Shown: in pieces, positions 12,801-27,400 of the stretch
Layout of the letters: each line of letters starts with the position of its first letter
How positions within the stretch are numbered: position 1 is the first letter of the stretch
From: Metridium senile
Lineage: Eukaryota > Cnidaria > Anthozoa > Actiniaria > Metridiidae
NCBI GenBank assembly: GCA_949775045.1
Contig: OX459099.1
Location: 18,026,741 to 18,090,740, forward strand
Reading direction: 5' to 3'
DNA length: 64,000 bases
The notes under the pieces: generated by a model
Databases searched by the model: none
The model's input: the letters and a program-made list of their open reading frames with translations, nothing else
What the model was told of the DNA's origin: nothing
Made by a program: the position numbers and the translations under genes

Positions 12801-15340
12801 ATGATGATGGTGGTAGTGATATCAATGATGATGGTGGTAGTGATATCAATGATGATGATGGTGGTAGTGATATCAATGATGATGATGGTGATGATGATGG
12901 TGGTAGTGATATCAATGATGATGGTGGTAGTGATATCAATGATGATGATGATGGTAGTGATATCAATGATGATGATGGTGGTAGTGATATCAATGATGAT
13001 GATGGTGATGATGATGGTGGTAGTGATATCAATGATGATGATGGTGATGATGATGGTGGTAGTGATATCAATGATGAATCAATGATGATGATGGTGGTAG
13101 TGATATCAATGATGATATGGTGATGATGATGGTGGTAGTGATATCAATGATGATGGTGATGATGATGGTGGTAGTGATATCAATGATGATATGGTGATGA
13201 TGATGGTGGTAGTGATATCAATGATGATGGTGATGATGATGGTGGTAGTGATATCAATGATGATATGGTGATGATGATGGTGGTAGTGATATCAATGATG
13301 ATGATGGTGATGATGATGGTGGTAGTGATATCAATGATGATATGGTGATGATGGTGGTGGTAGTGATATCAATGATGATGGTGGTAGTGATATCAATGAT
13401 GATGGTGATGATGATGGTGGTAGTGATATCAATGATGATGGTGATGATAATGGTGGTAGTGATATCAATGATGATGATGGTGGTAGTGATATCAATGATG
13501 ATGATGGTGATGATGATGGTGGTAGTGATATCAATGATGATGGTGGTAGTGATATCAATGATGATATGGTGATGATGATGGTGGTAGTGATATCAATGAT
13601 GATGATGGTGATGATGATGGTGGTAGTGATATCAATGATGATGGTGGTAGTGATATCAATGATGATATGGTGATGATGATGGTGGTAGTGATATCAATGA
13701 TGATGGTGGTTATGATGGTGATGGTAGTGATATCAATGATGATGATGGTGATGATGATGGTGGTAGTGATATCAATGATGATGATGGTGATGATGATGGT
13801 GGTAGTGATATCAATGATGAATCAATGATGATGATGGTGGTAGTGATATCAATGATGATATGGTGATGATGATGGTGGTAGTGATATCAATGATGATGGT
13901 GATGATGATGGTGGTAGTGATATCAATGATGATATGGTGATGATGATGGTGGTAGTGATATCAATGATGATGGTGATGATGATGGTGGTAGTGATATCAA
14001 TGATGATATGGTGATGATGGTGGTGGTAGTGATATCAATGATGATGGTGGTAGTGATATCAATGATGATGGTGATGATGATGGTGGTAGTGATATCAATG
14101 ATGATGGTGATGATGATGGTGGTAGTGATATCAATGATGATGATGGTGGTAGTGATATCAATGATGATGATGGTGATGATGATGGTGGTAGTGATATCAA
14201 TGATGATGGTGGTGATGATGATGGTGGTAGTGATATCAATGATGATGGTGGTAGTGATATCAATGATGATATGGTGATGATGATGGTGGTAGTGATATCA
14301 ATGATGATGATGGTGATGATGATGGTGGTAGTGATATCAATGATGATGGTGGTAGTGATATCAATGATGATGATGATGGTAGTGATATCAATGATGATGA
14401 TGGTGATGATGATGGTGGTAGTGATATCAATGATGATGGTGGTAGTGATATCAATGATGATGATGGTGGTAGTGATATCAATGATGATGATGGTGATGAT
14501 GATGGTGGTAGTGATATCAATGATGATGGTGGTAGTGATATCAATGATGATGATGATGGTAGTGATATCAATGATGATGATGGTGGTAGTGATATCAATG
14601 ATGATGATGGTGATGATGATGGTGGTAGTGATATCAATGATGATGATGGTGATGATGATGGTGGTAGTGATATCAATGATGAATCAATGATGATGATGGT
14701 GGTAGTGATATCAATGATGATATGGTGATGATGATGGTGGTAGTGATATCAATGATGATGGTGATGATGATGGTGGTAGTGATATCAATGATGATATGGT
14801 GATGATGATGGTGGTAGTGATATCAATGATGATGGTGATGATGATGGTGGTAGTGATATCAATGATGATATGGTGATGATGGTGGTGGTAGTGATATCAA
14901 TGATGATGGTGGTAGTGATATCAATGATGATGGTGATGATGATGGTGGTAGTGATATCAATGATGATGATGGTGATGATGATGGTGGTAGTGATATCAAT
15001 GATGGTGATGATTATGATGATGGTGGTAGTGATATCAATGATGATGATGATTATAATAATGGTGGTAGTGATATCAATGATGATGATGGTGATGATGATG
15101 GTGGTAGTGATATCAATGATGAATCAATGATGATGATGGTGGTAGTGATATCAATGATGATGGTGGTAGTGATATCAATGATGGTGATGATGATGATTAT
15201 GATGGTGGTGGCAGTGATAACAATGATGGTGATGATGATGATTATGATGTTGGTGGTAGTGATGACAATGATGATGATGATTATGATGATGGTGGTAGTA
15301 ATAACAATGATGATGATGGTGATGTTGAGAAGGTTGGTCA
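6850..15340. repeat. Macrosatellite, main block with 1605 bp higher-order repeat
   Basis: About 8.5 kb of the same GATATC-bearing monomers. Three near-identical 1605 bp units run from about 10132 to 14946, with landmarks at 10132, 11737 and 13342. A separate 2927 bp displacement relates 6850-7440 to 9777-10367. The stretch 9190-9340 recurs at about 14985-15130. The landmark ATGGTGATGATGGTGGTGG occurs at 7205, 7910, 8747, 10132, 10798, 11737, 12403, 13342, 14008 and 14870. Monomers decay towards 15180-15340 (GATTATGATGTTGG variants), as expected at the edge of an array homogenised from the middle. Confidence 0.93.
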
Positions 15341-15346
15341 ACTCAC

Positions 15347-15439
15347 AAGTAATGAGAAAGCTTCTGAAGGTAAAAGTTCTGCCAACTTTGCAATAATCTC
15401 TAAGAGATGCCTTTGATATGTTTGCCATTCAGTCTCCAA
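15347..15439 (-). CDS. XPO6: XPO6 coding exon 11 (last in window)
   Basis: Residues 482-512, phase 0. Reads TEWQTYQRHLLEIIAKLAELLP and ends AFSLL, matching the family's TEWQRYLR and ELLPxxAFS block. The donor GTGAGT (15346-15341) lies directly against the degenerate edge of the macrosatellite. No exon 12 sequence is visible to the left. Confidence 0.88.
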
Positions 15440-18400
15440 CTAAGTAAAGAGAAAAGATAGAAAATAGTATCAAAGCTACTAAAACAATAATAATACTAGT
15501 ATTGCAAAACAATGCAAAACAAATAAATAGAGAAAGAAAAGAATAAGAAAAAGTAAACGGTACAAAAACAACAATCAACTCAGTAAATCGATTTCTTGGT
15601 GAATAAATATGTAGGTCAACTGTCTACTTGTGAAATTAATCGATTGGCATACTCTTAGCCAATCAGACTCTAGTAAGTAATTAAATAATGTTTAGTAAAC
15701 TCAATGTTTATAATGTCAAAAATTGTAAGAATGTGTTGCCTACAATGTATTATAAAAGGTTTTTATGTTTCTATGCCTTCGCGATAATTGTTATTATTAT
15801 AATTTTTATTCAGTACTGCATTGAGCGAGCTTATTTACTGGGCCGAGAAGAATGAAACACACAATCATGTGTTGGAGTGATAGTTAATACAATGTTTTTA
15901 ATGTCAAAAACTCCATCTGTATATTGCTTGTTACAGTTTTCTTTCTTTTGTCTTCTTTTTTTAATTCTGACCCATATATGTGAACATTGCGGCAACCAAC
16001 TCAAAAGCTATTTAAGCTCCTTTGGTTGCTGTGCACTTATATAAAATATGTATATATTGTAAACTACTTAATTTATAACCATTATAATGTTGTAAGTCAT
16101 ATAATATGTATTGAATGTAAACAGTGTAAGTAAACTGAAATTGAATTGAAATTGAGCAAAACCTGGAATGTGTTACCTATTATAAAAAGTTTTTTGTGAT
16201 ACTTACATCTGCATTCAATGCCTCATCATCCAACTCTTCAAGGAATGATTGGTTATGGGTGAACTGAATCTTTTGAAGAAGTTTGTTTAGAAGAAGCATA
16301 AGGACTTCTTTGTATCTAGAGAAACAACAAAAAGGTAAACAAACAAACAAGAAACTAATCAAATGAATAATAATTAAAATTCACATGTAATAGTACTAGT
16401 CAGAATGAAATTTGAAACATGTACACTGTAAGTATTATTAAGTTATTTAACAATAAAGTTTATGATGACTAGATTTGTTGTTGTATTTGACATTTTGACA
16501 CAGCTTGGTGTCATTATCAAGAGAATAATTTTAAGAATCACGTGACCATATTAAAAGTCCTTAAATTGTCGCTTAAACTGTAAACAATCACTGAATTCAT
16601 GAAGCACATACTTTATTTAGCAGTAATAGCAAATATGAGGTCAGAAGAATGAATATTGGCAGAGTTATAGCCAAGCTATTACTAAAGATTTTTAGTAAGA
16701 AATGTATGGCAAAAACGGTTGTATTGATTATATCATTAACCAGATCTTTTCTACGATGAAAAGGCTGCATTAGCTTAAAGCCAGATGACCAATTTATGAT
16801 TTGCCAAAATTTGAGCGTAAATGAACTAATTGTGACCGAATACGGAGCCAGTGAATATGCGCCTTGATTACAGTGAAATGTATGGCGCCGCCATCTTTGT
16901 GCTCCTCTGAGGGGCACAGCAATGTCTGCCAAAAGCCGAACTTCGCAAAATCCTAAAATTTACGGCGAAAATGTCAGTAATTTAGCTTTCTAATGATAAT
17001 TCTAAGGTTTTGAGTTCAATCAAACATCGATAAATACTAAACTGATATGAATCTAGCTTGATTTTTCGACTACTAAAGATGAGTGACTAGAGTTGCGTGA
17101 CACAAATTGTCTCGTATATATTTCGAAACCAAAACACAGCAAAGACACACGATTTGGCACAAATGTTTGTTTAGGGGAGCTCTAACGTGTATAACTGCCA
17201 GAAGTAAATATAACTAGTATTTCCGAAATTAAAAAATTGATGATGTCACATGCAAGCCAAGAATAATTTTATTAGACAGACAGACAGACAAAATACTATA
17301 CATAAATAGCACCTTTATTAGTAAAAGATTGATATATTAAAATAGATTAAACAGACAGACAGACAGACAGACAGACAGACCGACAGACAGACAGACAGAC
17401 AATACATGATGATGAATACCAACATAAATTCACCTGCATACTGTTGCCTCAGCTTCTGCTAACTTATCACTTCTTGCATTGGATACTTTAGCAATTAAAT
17501 AATCCAAGAAAATAGCCCAGATGTCCAGACAAGAAAATAATCCTTCGTTATTGGGCTGCAGAAACCAAAAAGAATTACTATTAGATTAGTACAAACCTAC
17601 ACCTCATTGCAATAACATTGTCATATAAAAAATAAAATTAGAAAATAGGAATTAATTAAAAGACAAAAGAAGAAGTTCAGCCTGAGTAATTTGCTTTTGT
17701 CTTTTAATTAATTCCTATTTTGTACTTTTCTTTTTTATATGACAATGTTATTGCAATTAGGTGTATTTCAAAAAAGCAATAAGCAGTATGTCATTCATTC
17801 AACCAATCACAACACGTGGACTACAAACAACACAGAATATCTCACCACTAGCCTCTGTGTTACTGGCGAAAATATGAAGCAAAAGCAAAATAATGTGATT
17901 CCAGCTATCCTTGGATCTTGGAATGACCTATTTCCTACTGCCTTTCGCCTATGACAACATTTTTAATTGATTTTACAGAACATTGCAGAGGATATGTTTG
18001 AGACATTTTTATTAATACACACACATTTCTGTTTCATAATTTCTGTTTCTGAAATTGGTGCCATCTCTAACATGAGAAAGCCTCAACTGACTGTCTAATG
18101 AGAACAGAAACCTGTCATGACACACACACAAAGAATTTTGCCAAATTGTAAGAACATTGCTAGAGTCTAAGCACCTATTCATATCAGACTACACCCAAAA
18201 CATCAATAGCTGAAGCAATATTACTAATTAAAAGTATAAATTTTGACAATTAATTCATAGGCACACTTATTTAATAAAATAAATCACAATTTAGAAATAA
18301 TCGTCAAAGGACTCCAACAAGCTATGGGTGACAAATGGTAAAACGAGACACTAACCTGCTTAAAGGTGTATTTGAACAACAGTGTCAGTAATTCAATAAC

Positions 18401-21400
18401 TGGGAAGTGAGAACTATTCTCAAACCTTCTAAGATGAACACTGACAAACATGGAAAGAAACTCTGTAAACTTGTCAAGGTAGCTGAAAATGATCAAAATA
18501 TTATAGAGTCAAAACATGGTATCTTAGTTTCTCTGTTCCTCTCCATAATACTTGACATTTTTTATTGTGACCAAGATACAGATGTTTGTATATTTGTTTA
18601 CTCTCATGTGCCTGTAGTAATGGTAGGTATATTTGATGTTAACATGCAGTTATGGTAAAATATTCTATAGTTAGTAACTACAGGTAAAGAAAACTTTGTC
18701 TCCCCCTCCGTAACATTCCAAATACCGTGTTTTGACCCTATAACAACATAGTGCACACATGTATAACAAAACAACTAAAACAATAATAGTATCTACGGTA
18801 CTAAATTTGAGAACATAATAAAAAACACAGTGTTTAAATAATATCCTTTTGCTTCTCTTAAATAAATGTAAAATGAATAGTTAATTATTAGGCATTTTAG
18901 GCAGTATGTCTAAATATAAATGTTATTGTAGTTGTGATGACGACTGCCTTCTGGTAAATTCATGAACTGGTATTCAACAAGTAAATGAAGAAGTGAATGA
19001 ATAAATGGATGAATGAACAAACAAATGAAAAATAATGAAGGAGGGAAGGAGGGAGGAAGGAAGGAAGGAAGAAAGAAAGAAAGAAAGAAAGAAGGAAGGA
19101 AACGAAGAAGGAAAGAAAGAAAGGAAAGAAGGAAAGAAGGAAGGAAGCAGGGAATTAATCGAGGGATGGATGGATAGATGAATGCATGGATGAATGACAT
19201 AACCAATGATTGAATGAATGAAAGTATGAAGGTATGGATGAATGAATGGATGGATGGATAGATAGATGAATGCATGGATGAATGACAAAACCAATGATTA
19301 ATTGATGAAAGTATGAAGGTATATATGGATGAATGGATGGAATTTGTGTACCTTTCATCCAGCTCTGACAAGTCACTAGACTGTACACCAGTGTCTTTAG
19401 TTATTCTTTGTAATAACTGAAAGGTTTGCTGAAATAGCTTGAGAAGGAACTCTTCAAACTCTGCAGGAACACAGTTCTTGGACAGTAATTCATTGATGCA
19501 ACTCATGGCTAGAACACCTAAATAACAAACATCAAATTAGTATATATTTATAAGTATGTAATTTATGAAATAATACACCTATTTCAATAATCGTTGTCAT
19601 AATCAAAACTACAGTCCACACTCTGAAGCCTGCTAAGGATGTCGGTAATATCAACATAATTTGAGATTTATTAGACGTATTTTCAAGAAATATTTCATTC
19701 ATGATCTACCCCTGCAACAACTTGTTATGGTTATATAACTCAAAAACGTACAACCAAAATATGCTATGAATAAATTGACAACAAGAGAAGAAATACTGAA
19801 ATCCTTTGCAAGCTTCAGAGTGTGGACTGTAGCTTTGATTGCCACAACGATTATTAAAATAGGTACACACATATACAATATGAGTGGCCCATTTGTAGGA
19901 GATATACAATGGCAAGTGGTAGATGGGAAACCATAGCTGTGAAGAAGGTTATATATTAGATACAAAATCATCCTGATTTACATATGTTTTAACTTGAATT
20001 TTCTTGGTTAGATTTACTTTTATATTGACAATTTTAATAAAATATGAAAGAACTAATGTTGGTGTATTCACTTCCAAACTGTATGAAATTTCATCCTGAT
20101 TTGCATAAGGTTCAACATGCATTTACATGTATCCTGACAATTGTAGTAAAATATGAAAGAACTAAATTTTGGAGTTTCATATTATTAAGTACTATACAAT
20201 GTTTGTGTCTGAGCTGTATGAGACCACAGCTTATCTTTAATTTGCCATTGTACATGTATATCCCATACAGATGTTTTCTATATACTGGTGTCTGTATAAT
20301 AATGTATGTTTTGTCTTGAGAAAAAATTGATCATGATGTATTAAAATGTGTAAATGTGTGTGTGTATTTTGTTTTTCTCGTTGTTAGTTATCAATAAATT
20401 AATATGTCACATTTATTGTGAGTGGCAATCTTTAATTGTAAATTTTGTGTATGTATGTATTAGTAATTAATAAAAAATAAATAAACAAATAAATTAATTA
20501 ATTAAAAAAAATGATGTATTAAAATGATGTGTGTGATTGATCTATTGAATGATGTATGCAATACTAACCTAGTTGTGGGTTACCAACAATGCTTCCACTA
20601 GACCCAGACATAGCGCAGCAACCAAACTCAGCAAAGTAGAAGACAGTTCCTAGTAGTTGTGGTGTTATAGTGCTTGATAAGGGAATCCAACTAAACAAGT
20701 GGTTGAGGCATTTTAATGCCATTGTGCTTATTTCTTCTGAATCAGGATCTAGTGCAGGCAGTGGATGTCCAAGGCTTTGCTGTATCTTGGGTGATTGGTT
20801 CAGTAATCTTCCCACTGAAAATATTGACTCTATAAGTTATGTACTGGTAATAGCACAGCGCATGAATAATGTCACAAAAATGGAGACAAAGGCCTAACTC
20901 GGACAAACAAACTTTTATTTAACTTTCAGCAGACTATTTTAAATGCCGATCAAACAAATCTTTGTTGAATCATGTTGTTATTCTAATTCCAGCAGGAAAT
21001 GATAAGATCGGTTCATATAATTGTTATTGTTCAACACAGAAACTGAAAGAAATGTTTGTCCGAGTCTTGGGGCTATTTATAGCATTCCTGCGCTGTGCTA
21101 TAATTACATTTGTCAAATTCATGAATTAATGAGCAGAAACAATGTGGTGGTGTTGGTGTCGGTTCGTTGGTGTCTAATATAAATGTACCATACCTGGAAG
21201 GTTAGGACTGTGTACTGGTGATACTCCATGTGTAGTGGATGTTGTTGTTGTTGTTGTTGTTGTTGTGATAGTTAATCACACTGTCTAATATAACTATACC
21301 ATACCTGTAAGGTTAGGACTGTGTACTGGTGATACTCCATGTGTAGGGGATGGAGGAGGAGTAACTGCAGACACCACACGTTTGTGTTTATCTAATATAT

Positions 21401-24400
21401 CATGCAATAACTGTCCTATCAAGACTAATACTCCAGGTACTTGATGAAGTAAAAGTCTGTGAAGCTCATTGCGCCGTGCAATACTTAAATCTTCTCTTGG
21501 AGATGCCATTTCCTCTGATGTTGTGTGCAGCATGGCCAGTCCAAGTATAGTGGTCGACGGCTCTTGGATCAACTAAAGAAATTAAACGTCTTAATAAACC
21601 TAAAAAACTTCATGAATAGTACAAATACAAATTATAGTCAAACAAGCTCACGCGTTGACCCCTAGAGTCGATTAATGATTTGAATGTTTAATTGTCGATT
21701 TCATTTTTCAGTTGAATTTTGCATCGTCGAAAACTAAGAGTGCAAAATTCAAATCAAATTTAAATTCAATTTTGATCGGTTAATGATTAACACAGGAAGA
21801 CCAAGAAAGCTTGTCGGCTAAGGAATCTTTTCCGTGTTTACGTGCCAGGAAGGCATTTATCGAATACTATTCGACAAGATATCGTTTAACTAAGCAATAG
21901 TTGTTTATCTAACAAAGATATTTGATTCCTTCAATCGACAATGTCTAACTGGGAGTCTAGAAGACACTTGAAGAAGAAAATACAAGGAGTTTACTAACGA
22001 TAACATTCGTCAAGTGATTGAAATTGAAGCTCAAAAACTCCAGCGTTCATGGTCATGAAATTTGAGATATACTTCTTCTCCAAGGTTTTTACCCACCTTT
22101 GTTTTATCTGATTTATTTTATCAAATCACAAGTCGCATTTCGAACTGATTCTTTGTTTGAATATTGCAATATTCAGGTTAATCCCATTCGCACAAATAAA
22201 ACGAATAATCGACTAATGATTTGATTAATCGACTCTAGGGGTCAAAGCGTGAGCTTGTTTGACTGTAAGAATTAACTTTTTTTAGACAGATATGAAGTAG
22301 CAGCCAAAATATAAATGCTTCGATCGTTCAAAGCTGGCCATTCTTTTGAATTCTCGAATTTACAGTCGTTCACATGATGGGGGTTGTACATGTTTTATTC
22401 CAGCCAACTCAAAAAGGCGTACAGACCACTTGCCAAAAAAAATGAAAGGGTTATATGAAAAAATACTTATTGACTGAGTTAGGTTGTGCCAGACGGAAAA
22501 ATATTTGGCTCTCAGCATAACCTTGAGCCAAATATTTTCCTGTGTGGCCCTCCAACTCAGTCATGAAGTACATATTATTTAATACCTGTAATATGTTTGA
22601 GAAGAAGTTATGGTAGAAATGTGGCCAATCGATCCTACCAATATCAACTATAGCCTTGACTATTTTGTTCCTTACAAACACAGGCAGACCCTTATGATGA
22701 GACAATAAATACTGGTTTAAGAAGCTACGAATCTCTGTCTTGTCTGTTGGCTGAGCCCCAATCCATTGCTTGGTAATTAGATTCTACAACACATTAGAAA
22801 ACAACTGTTAGAAATCACTCATTCTGATTGGCTATGAGCTACATGTATGAGAGCACACAGCATGAGCATTTGCATATTGATCAAATATGTCAATTTGTAT
22901 TTTATATTATAAAATTCATGAATAATTAATGAGAATTTTACAAATTTAAAGAAATCACATCCCTGACGAGTTCTGTAAATCTCATACAGATTTTGTATCT
23001 GATATAGATCAGATACTTTCTTTCTGTGCTGTGTTCAGTTATAAAGCATTTAGGATTGTCATAACACAAATGTAGTTGAGAAACACTCCTCTTTGTGTCA
23101 TGTTTCTCTCAACACTTCTCTCATGTTCCCTTGCATTAATCCTTGTTTTATAACTGCACACAGTGCACAGCACATGCAAATGTATTCTATTTCTTCATTG
23201 GAACATTGTAGATGCAGGCACAAGAATTGTTAGAGCAAATCTCCATATGTACATGTATGTACACGTCTCTCCACATTCCACTGTCAGCCAAAGGGTTTTC
23301 TTGATCTAGCGTTCATATACAGCATTTATTATTGCTGTCAATTAAAAATCAAGAGAAACCCTCTGGCCAAATGTGACTTCCTTTTTAATTTGCTGATTCA
23401 ATCAGAAGTCTAGATTTGATTAAGTTTTACAAAACATGTCATATATTTGTAACAATGATGACAATTATAATGTTATTCATGATGACAATATTGAATGATA
23501 ATAATTATTATAATAATATTAAATATGTTATATTTATGAAGAAGATGATAATGATGATGTTGACAATGATAATGATGATGATGATGATAATGATGATCTG
23601 ATAACAATGATTATAGTGATAATGATGATACTGATGATGATGTTGACAATGATGATGATGATGATGATAATGATGATCTGATAACAATGATTATAATGAT
23701 AATGATGATACTGATGATGTTGACAATGATGATGATGATGATAATGATGATCTGATAACAATGATTATAATGATAATGATGATACTGATGATGATGTTGA
23801 CAATGATTATAATAATAATGATGATGATGATAACAATGATTATAATGATAATGATGATGATGTTGATGTTGACAATGGTGATGATGACAAACGGCAATAA
23901 AGATGATGACAATGATGATGATTATGCCAATGATGAAGTAGATGATGTTCATTACAGCAGTTCTCAGTCACACGTGCACCGCACGCTAAGAAGCACCGCT
24001 TTAAAACGTGAAGTTGGTGGAAGTGAATCAAACTGTGTTTACAAGACACTTGGTGTTTTTACTTCAGTCGGGTTGCGAAACATGTCCGAATCCAACGAAG
24101 AGGTTGTTGTAGGAATTCAGACATCTTTTGCAACCCGACTGAAGTAAAAACACCATGCGTCTTGTTAACACAGTTTGATTGACGTCCACCAAGTTCACGT
24201 TTTATAGCGGTGCTTTTTATGCGAGTGGTGCATGTGTGACTGAGAACTGCTGTAATCAGGGATTCTGGCATTATGCGGAGGAAAAATCAAAATTATGCGG
24301 AATTTTTTCGGAAGATTATGCAGAAGAAACGATAAATTATGCGGAAAATTATGCGGGATGACGTAATCGCTTAAAACTTAAAATAAAACTAATTCAATTA

Positions 24401-27400
24401 CTTTAGCTCTCCTATTTCGGTTCTTTTTTACACATAAATGTCATATCATTCGTTTTTTATCAATAATTCAAACTAATAACAACACTATAACCAAAAGAAC
24501 TAACGATTTCCATTAATTAAACGTTCCGCCATCTTGGAAAACCGCCATCTTGGAAAACCGCCAAACAGCGGCCGAGATACAGGAAGCCCAATACTATAGA
24601 AATAAAAACAAAATGGCATCGCTTCGACGACGGCTGGTTTGTAAGCCGTGAAAATGAACAATTTGTACTTCGTACGACTGTAACAAAACGGCAAAAAACT
24701 ATTCAAGCAAGCAAGGGAGATAACTAATATATATATATCTATTGTTTTATCTATTTAATTTGTTTCATTGGTGCATTTTTGGTGCTTTTATCTATTTTTT
24801 TTTTGGCAAATTATGCGGGATTATGCGGAAAGTAGTCAATTATGCGGGTCCGCACCTCCGCATAATGCCAGAATCCCTGTGTAATAATTATCCTGTGTTT
24901 TATCAAGGAAAGGATATTTTACCTCAAACACTGAGACAGCATACATTAATACATAATGATTCTGACTGTGTCCCATGAAATAAACACAGTGATGCCATGC
25001 TCCTGACTGCTGACCAAAGTTATGAAGCACTTGTTCTGTAAAAAAAATGTTTGTCATCATAAATAATAATTGGTTTAAGGTTTATGAGAGCACACAGTAC
25101 ATTTGTTTGCATGTTGATCAAATATGTCAATTTGGTATTTTATAAAAGAAATAGAAAACTTACTTTCTTTGCTGTTTACAGCTGGGATTATTGTTAGAAC
25201 ACTTGAAGAATAAGTACTTATTGACTGAGTGGGAGGGCCGTACGGGAAAATATTTCGCTGCACTCGGTCCGTACAAATGACCAAGAGCCAAATATTTTCC
25301 CGAATGGCCCAACCTAACCCAGTCAATAAGTTTTTTTTTATCATATGACCCACTCTTTTTAATTTAAAGGTAATTTTTGTTGTGATGTTTCGAGTAGCTG
25401 GTCTGTACGTGTTTGTACGGACCAGGTGAAAAAAGCCATACCGACCCCATCACGTTTATGACTTTTTACCCAAGGTTTTCTTAAGAGCATGCACCGGGTA
25501 AAATACAGGTCATATGTGTTGATATCACTTTGTTTTGTTTCATGCTTTTGTTAACAGGTCTCCCATGTTTTGCTAGTCCCAGCTAATAAAAAACTACACA
25601 CATGTAGCACAAGCTATTTATCTACATACAGCGTAGGTGTATGATGCTAAATGCATTTACAAGCTGGTGTATAAATGTATGCATACCTATTTCTCTCTTT
25701 CTGTTATTGTCAGTTGTACCACTGAAGAACTCATTCATCAGGGTTTCAAGAGAATGTAAAGAAGCAGCATCTGAAGCCTGTAGAAAGTGAAATCATAAAA
25801 TAACTATTTGAAATCAAGCACTTTGATTGGTTGAGGTGCATGCTTTATAAGAGCACAAAGCATGTGCATTTCCATGTTGATCAATTAGTATTTTATATAT
25901 AAAATAGAAAACTTGCTTTCTATGCTGTATGCAGTTAGAAAGCACTTGGGGATTGTCAGAACACTTTTGTTGATAAGACTTGAGACACTTTTTTCGTGTT
26001 CTGACAACTATTTGCATGCTATATAACAGCACACAGCATGCACATTTGTTTTTTCTTAAATGCATTAGTGTCATTTATTTACACAGTGGAATTACTGCAG
26101 ACTTTTATTGTGGATCTGTATTTAACATCTATACAGACAATGTACAAAGAACATGTGTTCTTTAGCGGTTTTCATCACTGTTGTGCTGGTTGAAGCCTTA
26201 ATTTATTGAGTCTTTATCCTATGGATGTTGACATATTAAATTGATTGAATAACAGTTGGGAATTTCAGTGTTGTAAGCATCACCAAACACCAAACACTAC
26301 AGCTTTAAAATTCACAGCACATCGCAACTTTGTAAAAGCAAACACCGCACACAGAAGGCATTTACATCACATGTACAACACTGCACTTTGATAACTATTT
26401 CACCACAACACCACAAGAAATATTCATCAACACCCCAATCACAATGTCCCCTTTGATAAGGTGCAAGTATACCACAGGCATGAATATAAATGCAAAGGAG
26501 ACGCTGGTGCCTGTGAGTATATTATACATATGTGGGCTTAAACTTATTTAGGCAGGGAGGGGGGGGGGGGGATTTAGCTTTTAGAATGGTTTCAAGATTG
26601 GCCTGATTATTAAAGGGGTGAAGGCAATTTAGTCTTCATATCATTGTATTGGGCTTTCAAAGAGATAAAAAAAAATTAGATTTGAAAGTAGTTAATACTA
26701 TTAATTAATTATATTAATTTGTATTTGAAAATGGACCTTCTGTGATGAAATTATTTAACGCCCCCTCCTCCCAAGGAATTTATACATATCAAACACTTTA
26801 ACATATTGTGACTGTTTCAATGCCTTGGCTTAAACAATAACTGAAACTTCTCAAAACACAAGTGAAAGAGTAAATAAGTCAAACTTGAGCTGATTAAAAT
26901 GAACGCAGTGGCTATTCGTACGTCACCCGTACCCGGACTTGTGTTTGCTATTGATACGTGAGTCAAAATTATTTAGATTTTCACAGTGATTCTGTATTAT
27001 TTCAGTAAAGAAGATACGATATATTCGTTTAGATGGAGTAAGCGATTATCGTTAGCTATATTAAACTGATTAAGAGTAATTTTACGAGTCTGTACATAGT
27101 AGGCAAACGACTCATTTCGCGACACTTGAATTTTCTTCAACTCGATCGTACACGCCTGTAAATGTCACGCACTTAATAGATTATTAAATAATTAGGTTCG
27201 ATGACATTAATTACAACTTTAATAGTATACAATAAGAAAGCGTGAAAAAGAGATATTTGTAGAATCACTGTGAAAATCTAAATAATTTTGACTCACGTAT
27301 TAATAGCAAACCAAAGTCCGAGTACGGGAGTCTTTGAATCGCTTTGCTGTACTTAATTCGTCGAATTGATAAATAAATAATAGTTCTTCAAACTCGGTCC

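Noticed and set aside
6849..15130. Dozens of long open frames in the satellite on both strands (VVVISMMM and SLISLPPSSS types)
   Set aside because: They follow from monomers whose lengths are multiples of three and lack stops; there is no coding signature, and frames shift wherever a monomer contains the ATATGG variant.
16597..16932. Minus-strand 111-codon frame in XPO6 intron 9
   Set aside because: Lies in an intron of XPO6 on the same strand, has no recognisable domain, and sits in AT-rich sequence; probably chance or transposon-derived.
18910..19388. Ser/Phe/Pro and Ile/His-rich minus-strand frames
   Set aside because: Apart from the exon 7 coding part, they translate the GGAA and ATGGATGA microsatellites.
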